Of a stretch of DNA of 64,000 nucleotides, positions 18,382 to 26,756 are shown piece after piece (position 1 is the stretch's first letter; each line of letters opens with the position of its first letter). A program made the position numbers and the translations under genes. The DNA lies in the NCBI GenBank assembly GCA_052390415.1, contig JBQTGY010000032.1, positions 1 to 64,000 on the forward strand, written 5' to 3'. The DNA is from JANNWF01 sp052390415. GTDB lineage: Bacteria > Pseudomonadota > Gammaproteobacteria > Xanthomonadales > Xanthomonadaceae. Under the pieces are notes generated by a model that was given only the letters and a program-made list of their open reading frames with translations, was not told the origin of the DNA and did not search any database.

Positions 18382-19679
18382 GGTGTGCTCCCAACCAGGG
18401 CGCGCAGTGCAGCAGCGCCAGAAAGTTCATCGCGCAACGCGTCGATTCGCGCCAGATCGGCGCCTTGCCAGGCCTCTAGTGCCTCCAGCAAGGTGGCGAA
18501 GTCGACATCGCCTACGCGATAGCTGGCCAGCGCCGAGGCGAAGTTCGCCTCGGTCTGGGGCAAAAGGGTGTCGCTGTACAGCGTGCGGCGCTGATTCGCG
18601 CTCGACCAGCGCGCCCAGGTCTCGCCAAAGCGAGCCTCGAGCGCGCTGAGCGTCTGATCGACTCGGGCACGCGCCGCGTCGCTGCGCAGCGCGGCCTCGC
18701 GCTCGCGTTCACGAAGCGCGCGGCGCTGAAATGGGATCTCGACCTCGAGCATCAGCTCGTAGCCATCCAGGCGATTGCCCATCTGCATCGCGCCCACCCC
18801 GACAGTAAGGTCGGGCAGGCGCCGACGCCGTTGCAGGTCGAGAGCCTGATCGGCAGCCGCCGCCATGGTGTTGCTCGCGCGTAGCGCCGGATGCGTCGCC
18901 CGGCGTACCGCTTGCAGACCGGCATCAAGTGTCGCGACGGGCGCTGTGATGGCTGGCTCGGCCGCGGGCGGGTGAAGCGCCGCATCCGCCGGCCGGCCGA
19001 GCCGTGTGTTGAGTTGCGATACGGCTTCCTGTCGCATCGCCGTGCGCTCGATGCGCTCGGCCTGCATCTGGGTGCGGGCCACCTGGGCGCGAATCGCATC
19101 CTGCTGCGCGGCGATGCCCAGTGCGTAGCGCTCGCGTGCGACTGCTTCGACCTGGCCAAGCAGTTCAATCAGCCGATCCACGACCTGCAATCCCGCGTCG
19201 GCATGCCAGTAGCGCACGTAGGCCTGCTCAGCTTCTGCCAGTCGGTCAAGCAGGATCGCGTCGCGCACTTCGCGCTGTGCATCGGCCTCACGACTTGCGA
19301 TGTTGCGCGCCAGCCCCCGCTTGCCCCACAAAGGAAACGTCTGCCGGACGGTATAGGTAGCGGTATCAACATTGCCGGGCAACAGGTTTGGTCGCTCGGC
19401 ATCGATGCCTTGTAACCGGACACCGACCATCGGATCGGGAAGAGACCCGGCAGGTATCACGCGGGCCTCGGCCGCGTCCGCATCGGCCTGCAGCGCGCGC
19501 AGTTCGGGATTGTGCTCGATCAGCCACGCTCGAATCGACGCCACGTCTCCCCCGGGGAGCGGTTCCTGTGCGACCAGTGGCAATGGAATTGCCAACAGGA
19601 CCGCAAACAGCCAGGCACCGCCTTGCCGGGGAAGAGCAGGCGTACGCCCGATGTCAGGGCGCACAGCAAAAAGTTTCAT
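18378..19679 (-). CDS. cusC: CusC-type outer-membrane channel (TolC family)
   Basis: A 433-residue outer-membrane efflux protein with a signal peptide ending PLVAQ, then the OEP repeat helices (ASIRAWLIEHNPELRALQADADAA at the start of the first). It gives the outer exit of the CusCBA complex. An AAGGGA site lies before the ATG at 19679. The small secreted protein at 19798-20193 lies 118 bases upstream on the same strand and probably starts the transcript, which would put the pump under the FNR-box promoter (inference). Confidence 0.93.
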   Translation of the reverse strand: MKLFAVRPDIGRTPALPRQGGAWLFAVLLAIPLPLVAQEPLPGGDVASIRAWLIEHNPELRALQADADAAEARVIPAGSLPDPMVGVRLQGIDAERPNLLPGNVDTATYTVRQTFPLWGKRGLARNIASREADAQREVRDAILLDRLAEAEQAYVRYWHADAGLQVVDRLIELLGQVEAVARERYALGIAAQQDAIRAQVARTQMQAERIERTAMRQEAVSQLNTRLGRPADAALHPPAAEPAITAPVATLDAGLQAVRRATHPALRASNTMAAAADQALDLQRRRRLPDLTVGVGAMQMGNRLDGYELMLEVEIPFQRRALREREREAALRSDAARARVDQTLSALEARFGETWARWSSANQRRTLYSDTLLPQTEANFASALASYRVGDVDFATLLEALEAWQGADLARIDALRDELSGAAALRALVGSTP

Positions 19680-19797
19680 GGTTGTTCCCTTGCCTGATGG
19701 TCGGACCAGAGCGATCCGCGGCCTGCAGCCACAACGTACGCTTGCGCGCTACGCAGCGATTAACCGGGCGCCGAGGCGTCCGGGCGTCGAGGCGGCA

Positions 19798-20193
19798 TCA
19801 AATCAGGAGGACGCTTGCGGGATGCTGTGTGGGTCGATGCCAGCCGGCCTGTCGACTCGGCGAGGGGGCAATGGTGCCCTGCGCCGCGAGGCGCCGCACC
19901 GTATCTACCGAAACCGGGGCCACGGGACCCAGAAACGGCACCAAGGGGGCACGTGAGTGGTCGGAACTGGCATCGCCCTGGTTGCAGTGTGCCTTGCAGA
20001 CAGCGAGGTCGGTCCCATCACCTTGGTCGGTGCAGTCCGAATGCTCGGCGACTGTATCGGCCTGGGTGCTTGCTTTCGCCGACCACTCGCAATCGGCATG
20101 CAACGCCAGCAACATTTGCGACCACAGCAATGCGGTGATCGCCAAAAGCGAAATCCGGGAAAACAGGCGTTGGTGGCGACGCATCCGGTGCAT
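19798..20193 (-). CDS. Small secreted Cys/His protein heading the cus operon
   Basis: A 131-residue protein with a basic N-terminus and a signal-like helix (ISLLAITALLWSQMLLALHA). The mature part has several Cys (DCEW, SDCTD) and the segment LAVCKAHCNQGDASSDHSR, then ends PASVLLI. It is clearly paralogous to the protein at 41811-42215, which has VAVCAAHCSQGDQSHESSR and ends PTPLLLI. No Shine-Dalgarno sequence is present. A perfect FNR box is centred 42.5 bases upstream of the ATG with TAAGGT as -10, so transcription may begin at or next to the ATG. A copper-sensing or chaperone role is inferred. An in-frame ATG nine bases downstream is an alternative start. Confidence 0.72.
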   Translation of the reverse strand: MHRMRRHQRLFSRISLLAITALLWSQMLLALHADCEWSAKASTQADTVAEHSDCTDQGDGTDLAVCKAHCNQGDASSDHSRAPLVPFLGPVAPVSVDTVRRLAAQGTIAPSPSRQAGWHRPTQHPASVLLI

Positions 20194-20200
20194 GTTGTTG

Positions 20201-20242
20201 ACCTTAGTATCTTGCGCGATGCAGGACCTTGATCAGGATCAA
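20201..20242 (-). promoter_or_regulatory. Class II FNR/ANR-type promoter for the cus-head gene
   Basis: TTGATCAGGATCAA (20229-20242) is a perfect match to the FNR/ANR consensus TTGAT-N4-ATCAA. On the minus strand TAAGGT (20201-20206) sits at the -10 position expected for a box centred at -41.5, putting the start of transcription at about 20193-20194, where the coding region begins. The promoter would be switched on when oxygen is low. Confidence 0.7.
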
Positions 20243-20308
20243 CTACATGTGACTTGCGCCGGGGCGGAAGGTTCCCGCTATCCATGCCGTGACTTCTTGG
20301 GGGCTACC

Positions 20309-20377
20309 ATGAGTACGACTCTGGGGCCCGCTGCCTCGACTACTCGTGAACTGTCGCGCGTGACTACTCCGTCATGA
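20309..20377 (+). CDS. Possible 22-residue upstream peptide coupled to the ATP-grasp-like gene
   Basis: A short frame begins with ATG after TTGGGGGCTACC and encodes a Thr/Ser-rich peptide starting MSTTLGPAAS and ending RVTTPS. Its TGA stop overlaps the ATG of the next gene (20374) by four bases, the geometry used for translational coupling. The next gene itself has no good ribosome site, which favours coupling. It could be a leader peptide, or the overlap could be chance. Nothing in it is recognisable. Confidence 0.3.
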   Translation: MSTTLGPAASTTRELSRVTTPS

Positions 20378-21726
20378 TTACTGCCGCCCAGAAAGCCATG
20401 CAGCGCGTGCTTGAACGTTGCGGCGTGCCGTGCGCGAGCCCGAGCTCGGCGAAGAACCTGAATCGTTGCTGCTTCTGTCTGGCCGTCGATCCAGCCGAGG
20501 TGCGCGCGAACCTCAATCGCCTGCTTGATGCACATGGCGGCGCTGGGCAACTAAACGAGTCACACGCCAACCTGTTCTCAGCGCTACCGGTGTTCGTGCC
20601 GGAGAGCATGATCAAGCGCATGGCCGAGGCGGTACGAGCGTTGACCGCCGTCGCGACAACCGAGCCCTATCAGCGCGTGGCGCTCGGCCGGGCCCCGGAT
20701 ATCGCCCGCTACGACCCCGGCTCGCCTGGAGGCGTGCTTGGCTTCGATTTCCATCTCACCGCGACCGGGCCGAAGCTGATCGAGATCAACACCAATCCCG
20801 GTGGACTGCTGCTCAACGCGATGTTGGCTCAGGCGCAGCAGCCGTGCGTGCCGGAACTCGGCGTTGCCTTCGATGGCGCGGCCGCGGAACGTCGCACCTC
20901 AGAGATACTGATCGAGGAATGGAGTGCGCAAATTGCGGTCGATGGCGACGCAATCGTCGCGATCGTCGATGAAGCGCCTGAAGAACAGTTCCTGCATGCC
21001 GAGTTCGTACTCTTCCAGCGCCTGCTGGAAGCGCAGGGCTATCGAGCGGTTATCTGCGATCCCGCGACGCTTCACTACGCCGAGGGCGCGTTGTGGTTCG
21101 GTACACAACGCGTGGGCTTCGTCTACAACCGATTAACGGATTTTTCGCTTGCCGGCGCCCAGTTGGCGCCCCTGCGTGAGGCCTATGTCGCGGGCGCTGT
21201 CGCCCTGAGTCCGCATCCGCGCGCGCACGCGATATGGGCTGACAAACGCAACCTGTGCCAGCTCAGCGACCGCGACTTCTTGGCCAACTCCGGATTGTCT
21301 CGGGTCGAGCAGGATGTACTGGCCGAAGCGGTGCCCCTGACCGTGACCGTAACGGCTGACAATCGGGATGCACTCTGGCGCGAGCGCCGTGGCTGGTTCT
21401 TCAAACCGGCGGCAGGATTCGGCAGTCGTGCCAGTTATCGCGGCGACAAGCTCACCCACAAGGCCTGGGCCGCGATTGCCGAGCAGGCCTTTGTCGCCCA
21501 GGCCCTCGTGCCGCCCAGCGAACGCCACACCGGGATGGACGGCCGCCCGCTCAAAGTGGATGTGCGCTGCTACGCGTATCGCGGCGAGGCGCTGCTGTTC
21601 GCCGCTCGTCTGTATCAGGGCCAGACCACCAACTTTCGCACCCCCGACGGCGGCTTCGCGCCGGTGCTGACCCTGCTCGCTCCGTACCAGCCCGCGTTGA
21701 TGCCAGTCTCGGGGTGGGCTGACTGA
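20374..21726 (+). CDS. ATP-grasp-like protein of unknown function
   Basis: A 450-residue protein. Near residue 30 it has LNRCCFCLAVDP. The middle has GFDFHLTATGPKLIEINTNPGGLLLNAML, whose Glu-Ile-Asn-Thr-Asn resembles the Mg-binding strand of ATP-grasp ligases. WFFKPAAGFGSRASYRGDKL near 350 resembles an ATP-grasp Lys and Gly-rich loop, and DVRCYAYRGEALLFAARLY resembles the closing strands. The order of these blocks suggests a permuted glutathione-synthetase-like fold. The substrate is unknown. It is divergent from the FNR-controlled cus head gene and convergent with the ABC1 kinase. A role linked to metal stress is inferred from place only. Confidence 0.7.
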   Translation: MITAAQKAMQRVLERCGVPCASPSSAKNLNRCCFCLAVDPAEVRANLNRLLDAHGGAGQLNESHANLFSALPVFVPESMIKRMAEAVRALTAVATTEPYQRVALGRAPDIARYDPGSPGGVLGFDFHLTATGPKLIEINTNPGGLLLNAMLAQAQQPCVPELGVAFDGAAAERRTSEILIEEWSAQIAVDGDAIVAIVDEAPEEQFLHAEFVLFQRLLEAQGYRAVICDPATLHYAEGALWFGTQRVGFVYNRLTDFSLAGAQLAPLREAYVAGAVALSPHPRAHAIWADKRNLCQLSDRDFLANSGLSRVEQDVLAEAVPLTVTVTADNRDALWRERRGWFFKPAAGFGSRASYRGDKLTHKAWAAIAEQAFVAQALVPPSERHTGMDGRPLKVDVRCYAYRGEALLFAARLYQGQTTNFRTPDGGFAPVLTLLAPYQPALMPVSGWAD

Positions 21727-21838
21727 CGCGGACCGCGGTGTCAGGGGGATCGTGTTCGCCAATCGCGCGTCGTCGCCTCGCGCAACTGACCTGGCCGTTC
21801 GCACGCTGATACGCACGGCAACTACGACTGGCAGTTCC

Positions 21839-23422
21839 TCACAATCCTTCAGAGCGAAACACCGCGGCGATCAGCTTCAGGCTCAATCCGGCGGCAGCCA
21901 CGAAAGCGACGACCGCTGCAATCGGAACGCCGTACAGCCAAGGGCCTGCGCTATGCAGCATGAGCACCGCCCCGCCCACGTAGAGCCCCAGTGCCAGCAG
22001 CGCCAGCACCATGCGATTACCGACCCGCTCCAACCGCGACTCCAGTCGCTCCAGCCCGCGGTGATGGATCGCGATGGGGGGACGACCATCATCGGCCTGC
22101 GCCTGTTGCAGCCAGTGGCTGAGCAGCCGCGGTAGGTCGCGCACGCTCCTGAGCGCGAGTTGACCAGCGGGGCGCGGTCCGGCCGGGCCGGCGACGGGCG
22201 CTGCCAGGGCCGTCCGCAGCACCTCGCGTCGCTTCATCAACTCGCCGACCAGATCGAAGCGCGGGTCCAGCGCTCGCAGTGTGCTCTCCAGCAGGAACAG
22301 CGCCCGCAGCAGCACCAGCAGGTGACGTGGGATGCGGAAGTGTTCTCCGGCACCAAGCTGCGCGATGCGCCACAGCGTCTCGGCCAGCGACCATTCGGCC
22401 AGCGGCTGGCCTTGCAGTTCGGCAAGGATCGTGTCGATGCCGCGCTGCAGCGCGCGGCGGTCGAACGCGCCGGCGACGAAGCCGAGTTCAATCGCAGATG
22501 CAAGCGCCGCCTCGGCATCACGATAGATCACGGCTTCAAGCATTCTGCCCAAGGCCTGCCGGGACAGCGTATCAAGGCTGCCCACCAGGCCGAAGTCATG
22601 CAGGCACAGCCGTCCGTCATCGCGTGCAAAAAGGTTGCCTGGATGCGGATCGGCGTGGAACGCGCCGACTACGAAGAGCTGATGAAGATAGGCGTCGAGC
22701 AGCGAAACCGCCAGCTCCTCGCCTGCGGGCGTGCCGAAGCGCTCGGACACAGGGCGTCCCGGCGCAAACTCCTGGACCATCACATCGGCCGTGACCAGTG
22801 GGTCGATCACGGCGGGCACATGGAGGCCGCCCTGCTGCCGCAAGGCTGCGGCGAGGCGGCGGACATTCTGCGCCTCGTGGCGCAGGTCGAGTTCGCCGAA
22901 CAGCTGCTTGCCGAGTTCGTCGATCAATGCCAGTGGACGCTGTCGTCGCAGTCCCGGCAGCAGCCATGTCGCCCCACGCACAATGCGCCGCAGCAGTCGC
23001 AGGTCGCGCCCTACCTGACGCACGATTCCCGGTCGACGCACCTTGACGATCACCGCACGACCATCGGGCATCTCGGCGCGATGAATCTGCGCCACCGAGG
23101 CGGCCGCCAGCGGCTGTGTGTCGAAGCGAGCGAACAACTGATCCAGCGGCGCGCCGAACGCCGTCTCAATGGCCACGATTGCCTCGGCGCCAGGAAACGG
23201 CGCGACCCGGCTTTGCAGTTCTGCGAGCGCGTCACGATAAGCCTTCGGCAGCAGGTCCATGCGCAGACTCAGGCCCTGGGCGAGCTTGATGAACGTCGTA
23301 CCAAGACGTTCGATGGTTTGTTTGAAGCGTTGCGGAAGCTCCTGCGGCCTGTGGCGCAGCCACGCCAATGCGAATCCGCCAAAAGCCAGGATGATCTCGA
23401 TACTGCGTGGCGTGCGTAGCAT
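21839..23422 (-). CDS. ABC1/UbiB-family atypical kinase
   Basis: A 527-residue protein. It shows the ABC1 signatures: IKLAQGLSLR near residue 45 (the KxGQ-like region), AAASVAQIHRAEMPDGR (Ala-rich loop), VIVKVRRPG (ATP-binding Lys), HADPHPGN near 255 and the HDFGLVG metal loop near 272. Two hydrophobic helices at the C-terminus (MVLALLALGLYVGGAVLML and PIAAVVAFVAAAGLSL) anchor it in the membrane, as in UbiB. Family members support ubiquinone or other isoprenoid lipid metabolism through ATPase activity. A GAGGAGA site precedes the ATG. It is probably a second copy besides the housekeeping ubiB, given the accessory context. Confidence 0.88.
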   Translation of the reverse strand: MLRTPRSIEIILAFGGFALAWLRHRPQELPQRFKQTIERLGTTFIKLAQGLSLRMDLLPKAYRDALAELQSRVAPFPGAEAIVAIETAFGAPLDQLFARFDTQPLAAASVAQIHRAEMPDGRAVIVKVRRPGIVRQVGRDLRLLRRIVRGATWLLPGLRRQRPLALIDELGKQLFGELDLRHEAQNVRRLAAALRQQGGLHVPAVIDPLVTADVMVQEFAPGRPVSERFGTPAGEELAVSLLDAYLHQLFVVGAFHADPHPGNLFARDDGRLCLHDFGLVGSLDTLSRQALGRMLEAVIYRDAEAALASAIELGFVAGAFDRRALQRGIDTILAELQGQPLAEWSLAETLWRIAQLGAGEHFRIPRHLLVLLRALFLLESTLRALDPRFDLVGELMKRREVLRTALAAPVAGPAGPRPAGQLALRSVRDLPRLLSHWLQQAQADDGRPPIAIHHRGLERLESRLERVGNRMVLALLALGLYVGGAVLMLHSAGPWLYGVPIAAVVAFVAAAGLSLKLIAAVFRSEGL

Positions 23423-23535
23423 GGTGGACGCGTCTCCTCGGGCAGACTAGCGCAATTCGCCGTCATGGCTGCTGTACTTTACGACCGAGCCATCCTCTGC
23501 GAGTAGGTCGATCTGCTGCGCCACCCAACACTTCT

Positions 23536-25029
23536 TCACAACACTGGTGCCATCAAATAGGCCGCGCGGGACGCTACGCGGAACCAGAACGGCTTTTCAT
23601 CGACTTCGCCAGCAGCCATTTCCCTGGATCGAAGAAAATCCTCTTCGAACATTTCGCCCACTTCCATGGCGAACGTCTGATCGTTGACGATGGCGCTGAT
23701 TTCAAAGTTCAGTCGGAACGAGCGATTGTCCAGATTGACCGTCGTGATCGCAGCCGTGTGGTCGTCGACCAGGATCGCCTTTCCATGCAGGAATCCCGCC
23801 TGATACCGGTGAACCTTGACTCCGGCATCAAGCATCGGACCGACAAAGGCATAGGCTGCGTAGTACAGCAGGGCATTGTCGGGTTTCTCCGGTATCAGGA
23901 TCCGCACATCGACACCAGACAACGCGGCCAACTTCAACATGCCCTGTACGCCCTCGTCCGGCACGAAGTACGGACTGGAAATCCAGATGCGCTGGCGGGC
24001 GCTATGGATGAGCTGCTGCACCATCAAGCTGGCTGTATCGAAGCGGTCGGCCGGTCCGGACGGAAGAATCAGGACCGCTGCGTCACCCTCGGAAGCAGCG
24101 GGGTTCCAGGGCAACTCCAGGATCTCTCCCGTGGCCCAGTACCAGTCCTCGACAAACGAATGCTGCAGATTGAGCGCGGCCGGACCATCCACGCGCAGGT
24201 GCGTGTCCCGCCAGGCACCGATCCGCGCGTCCGTGCCCAGGTACTCGCTGGCGATGTTGAAACCGCCCAGCCATCCGTGCGCACCATCTGTCACCAGCAG
24301 CTTGCGATGATTGCGGAAGTTGAACTGGAAGCGGTTTCCTGAACCGCGAGTAGAGTGGAATCTGTGAACGCTCACGCCGGCGTCAGCAAGCTTTTCAACG
24401 TACGCGTTCGGTAGCGCATAGCTCCCGATCTCGTCGTAAAGCAGATACACAGCCAGGCCGGCCTCGGCTTGCTCGATCAAGCGATCCTGCAGCGCGCGGC
24501 CGACCTCGTCATCCCGAAGGATGTACGTCTGGACAAGGACGTACTGGCGAGCCGCCGCGATACCCTCGAAGAGACTGTTGAAGGCGGCCTCGCCGTCGAC
24601 GAGGATCTGCAGACGGTTGTCGAAAAGGAAGTGACTCTTGGCCAGGGCTTCAAGTGCGCCAAACCGGTGCGGATCATCAGTCGCCTGCGAGCGGAAGGAT
24701 CGGAGCGCTTTCCGAGTATCCCCCAACGATGCAGCGAGCTCGCTGTCCAGGTCTCGCCTGGAGATCACGTAACCCTGAAACTTGGTCCGTCCGAAGACCC
24801 AATACACGGGAACGGACACATACGGAATCGTATTGAGGGCCACGATCCAGGCTACGGTTCCCTGCGGCGTGCGAGTGTCCATCAGCGCGTGTAGGGACGA
24901 CACGAAACCCAGGGCATGCGAGAAAAGCAGGAAGCCCAGAAGAAGACGGCGTCGCCCCCGCTTCCTAGGCCGAAGTCTCTGATCGGCGGGCTGCTGCGAT
25001 TGCTCGCCATCCTTGAGTTTGGCTGTCAT
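23536..25029 (-). CDS. cls: Cardiolipin synthase (phospholipase D family)
   Basis: A 497-residue membrane enzyme joining two phosphatidylglycerols into cardiolipin. After a basic N-terminus come two helices (RRRLLLGFLLFSHALGFVSSL and GTVAWIVALNTIPYVSVPVYWVFGRTKFQGY). Two PLD active sites follow: NHRKLLVTDGAHGWLGG near 239 and LHGKAILVDDHTAAITT near 411, each with the His-x-Lys-x4-Asp pattern. Length and domain order fit the ClsA type. It lies 113 bases downstream of the ABC1 kinase start on the same strand, after a short gap with no recognisable site. Confidence 0.92.
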   Translation of the reverse strand: MTAKLKDGEQSQQPADQRLRPRKRGRRRLLLGFLLFSHALGFVSSLHALMDTRTPQGTVAWIVALNTIPYVSVPVYWVFGRTKFQGYVISRRDLDSELAASLGDTRKALRSFRSQATDDPHRFGALEALAKSHFLFDNRLQILVDGEAAFNSLFEGIAAARQYVLVQTYILRDDEVGRALQDRLIEQAEAGLAVYLLYDEIGSYALPNAYVEKLADAGVSVHRFHSTRGSGNRFQFNFRNHRKLLVTDGAHGWLGGFNIASEYLGTDARIGAWRDTHLRVDGPAALNLQHSFVEDWYWATGEILELPWNPAASEGDAAVLILPSGPADRFDTASLMVQQLIHSARQRIWISSPYFVPDEGVQGMLKLAALSGVDVRILIPEKPDNALLYYAAYAFVGPMLDAGVKVHRYQAGFLHGKAILVDDHTAAITTVNLDNRSFRLNFEISAIVNDQTFAMEVGEMFEEDFLRSREMAAGEVDEKPFWFRVASRAAYLMAPVL

Positions 25030-25105
25030 TGATTGGGCGCCTCGGGTCAGTAGGAAGCCGCCGCGAGGCCGATTAGCAGAAGCAGGCTGGGCATCCAGGA
25101 CCGTT

Positions 25106-25753
25106 TCAATTCGGAGCCTCCTGTGGGGCGCTGTGATCGTCGTCGTGCGGTTCGATGCGCTCGATCAGCGCCAACAAATCGAGTGACGGATTGCCAAACT
25201 GGACCTGCTTCAGCCGCGTCCACTGCCCGGCGAGGTGCTCGCGAAGTCCGCGCACGATCGCGGCCAACGGCACGACCTGCCAGTCCTTGGGTATGTCCAG
25301 CGCCGCGCTGCCGCCGAAGGCGACCATGCGTATCACGTGACCATGAGAGCTGCGCGCCTGGCCGTGCCGGACCAGTCGCTGCGCCAACGCCAGCGCCTCG
25401 GCCGGTGAGCAGCAGCCGAAGCGCATCAGGGCTGCAGCTAGCACCTCCGGCCGTCGCGTGGCCGGGTTGAAGCGTGCGCGGCCGCGCTTGACCTCGCCGA
25501 CGATCATGTCGGGATGTGCGGGGTCTCCGCCCAGTGCCGGATCTGGTTCGAAGCGCGTATCGCCGGTCATCGGGCGCTTGCCACGGGCAGCCACCTCGTG
25601 CCCGGCGTGGGGAAAGCGGAAAGCCAGGATGTCGAGGTCGCTGACCGTACGGACCTCGCCACCCGCGCCGCCTTCAAGCAGCGGGTACTCGGCCACGCAC
25701 AGGTAGCCATTGACCTGCAGGTAGGCTTCGACCAGTGCGACTGCGGTGTCCAT
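25106..25753 (-). CDS. Hypothetical protein, possible PD-(D/E)XK nuclease fold
   Basis: A 215-residue soluble protein from the ATG at 25753; the longer frame upstream overlaps the EamA gene's end and has atypical composition. The N-terminal half has VRTVSDLDILAFRFP and then MIVGEVKRGRARFN, which is the spacing of an Asp followed by Glu-x-Lys, as in PD-(D/E)XK nuclease-like proteins. The C-terminal half is helical with no recognised motif. It lies between EamA and cls on the same strand. A nuclease role is inference from two short motifs. Confidence 0.65.
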   Translation of the reverse strand: MDTAVALVEAYLQVNGYLCVAEYPLLEGGAGGEVRTVSDLDILAFRFPHAGHEVAARGKRPMTGDTRFEPDPALGGDPAHPDMIVGEVKRGRARFNPATRRPEVLAAALMRFGCCSPAEALALAQRLVRHGQARSSHGHVIRMVAFGGSAALDIPKDWQVVPLAAIVRGLREHLAGQWTRLKQVQFGNPSLDLLALIERIEPHDDDHSAPQEAPN

Positions 25754-25808
25754 GGGAGTCAGCTCCAATTGGTGGGGTGGCGGTGGGCGGCACAGCGAGT
25801 CCGGCCAG

Positions 25809-26744
25809 TCATGTCCTCCACCGCATGACTTTCCCGGTTGAGAACAGCAGCGCGATTCCCACCAGCATGATGGCAATACCGATCATCTCCACGATACCGA
25901 TGCGTTCGCCCATCACCGTGGCACCGATTGCGAGACCGAACGCAGGTGTCAGGAAAGTGAAACCATTGAGTCGGGTCAATGGCGCGCGCGCGAGCAGCGA
26001 ATACCACAGCACCACCATCAGCGCCGTGGCTGGTATGGACAGGGCGAACAGTGCGCCCGCGAACGTCCAGGTCCAGCGGATGGTCCAGCTTTCTCCGACA
26101 GCCAGCGACGCGAGCGCGAGCATTCCGCCGCCGATCAGCAATTGCAGCCCCATGGGTAACCAGATGGCATCGGAACCGCTGCGCCGTTTGAGCAGGACGT
26201 TGCCCAGCGCCGTGCCTAGTGCAGCGCCGACCACGTAGAGCGCACCCGTCGCATGACCGCCGTCGAATTGCAGATCGGGAAAAGCCAACACCACAACTCC
26301 GGCAAAGCCGATAACAAGCCCGGACAGCATGCGGGCAGTCAAGGTCTCCTTCAGGCACCAGAAGGCCAGGAGCGCAGCGATCAGGGGCTGGACATTGGCA
26401 AGGACGGTAGCGATACCCGTGGTGAGTTTCTCGGCTCCCAGAAACATGCCACCGAATCCGATAGCGGTGAAGCACAGCCCTATCAGGGTGAGTTCGCCGA
26501 GATCCCGCCAGCCCGGCCAGCGCCAGGCGCCGGCAATCACGGCGAGCGCGACCAGCAGGCCACCGGCCAGGAACGCCCGCAGCGCAGCAAACAGCAAGGG
26601 CTCGGCCGCGGAGCCCCCCATCACGATCAGTGGAAAGCACAGCGCCCACAGCAGGGCCACCAGCACCATGCCGCCGGCGATCGTGATGGGTGCCGTAGCC
26701 GGGGCCACAGTCATCGGCAGGGTCGCGGCTTCGCAAGCAGACAC
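25809..26744 (-). CDS. EamA/DMT-family transporter
   Basis: A 311-residue inner-membrane protein with ten predicted hydrophobic helices in two EamA repeats, the first starting GGMVLVALLWALCFPLIVMG and the second at ATGALYVVGAALGTALGNVLLKRR. The repeats end in FWCLKETLTARMLSGLVIGFAGV and ATVMGERIGIVEMIGIAIMLVG, the usual Glu-containing pattern. A GTG at 26744 with an AGGTGAAG site is taken as start; an ATG at 26714 is an alternative with no ribosome site. Substrate unknown. It follows the GAPDH gene by 12 bases. Confidence 0.9.
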   Translation of the reverse strand: MSACEAATLPMTVAPATAPITIAGGMVLVALLWALCFPLIVMGGSAAEPLLFAALRAFLAGGLLVALAVIAGAWRWPGWRDLGELTLIGLCFTAIGFGGMFLGAEKLTTGIATVLANVQPLIAALLAFWCLKETLTARMLSGLVIGFAGVVVLAFPDLQFDGGHATGALYVVGAALGTALGNVLLKRRSGSDAIWLPMGLQLLIGGGMLALASLAVGESWTIRWTWTFAGALFALSIPATALMVVLWYSLLARAPLTRLNGFTFLTPAFGLAIGATVMGERIGIVEMIGIAIMLVGIALLFSTGKVMRWRT

Positions 26745-26756
26745 GTTTGCATCGCT

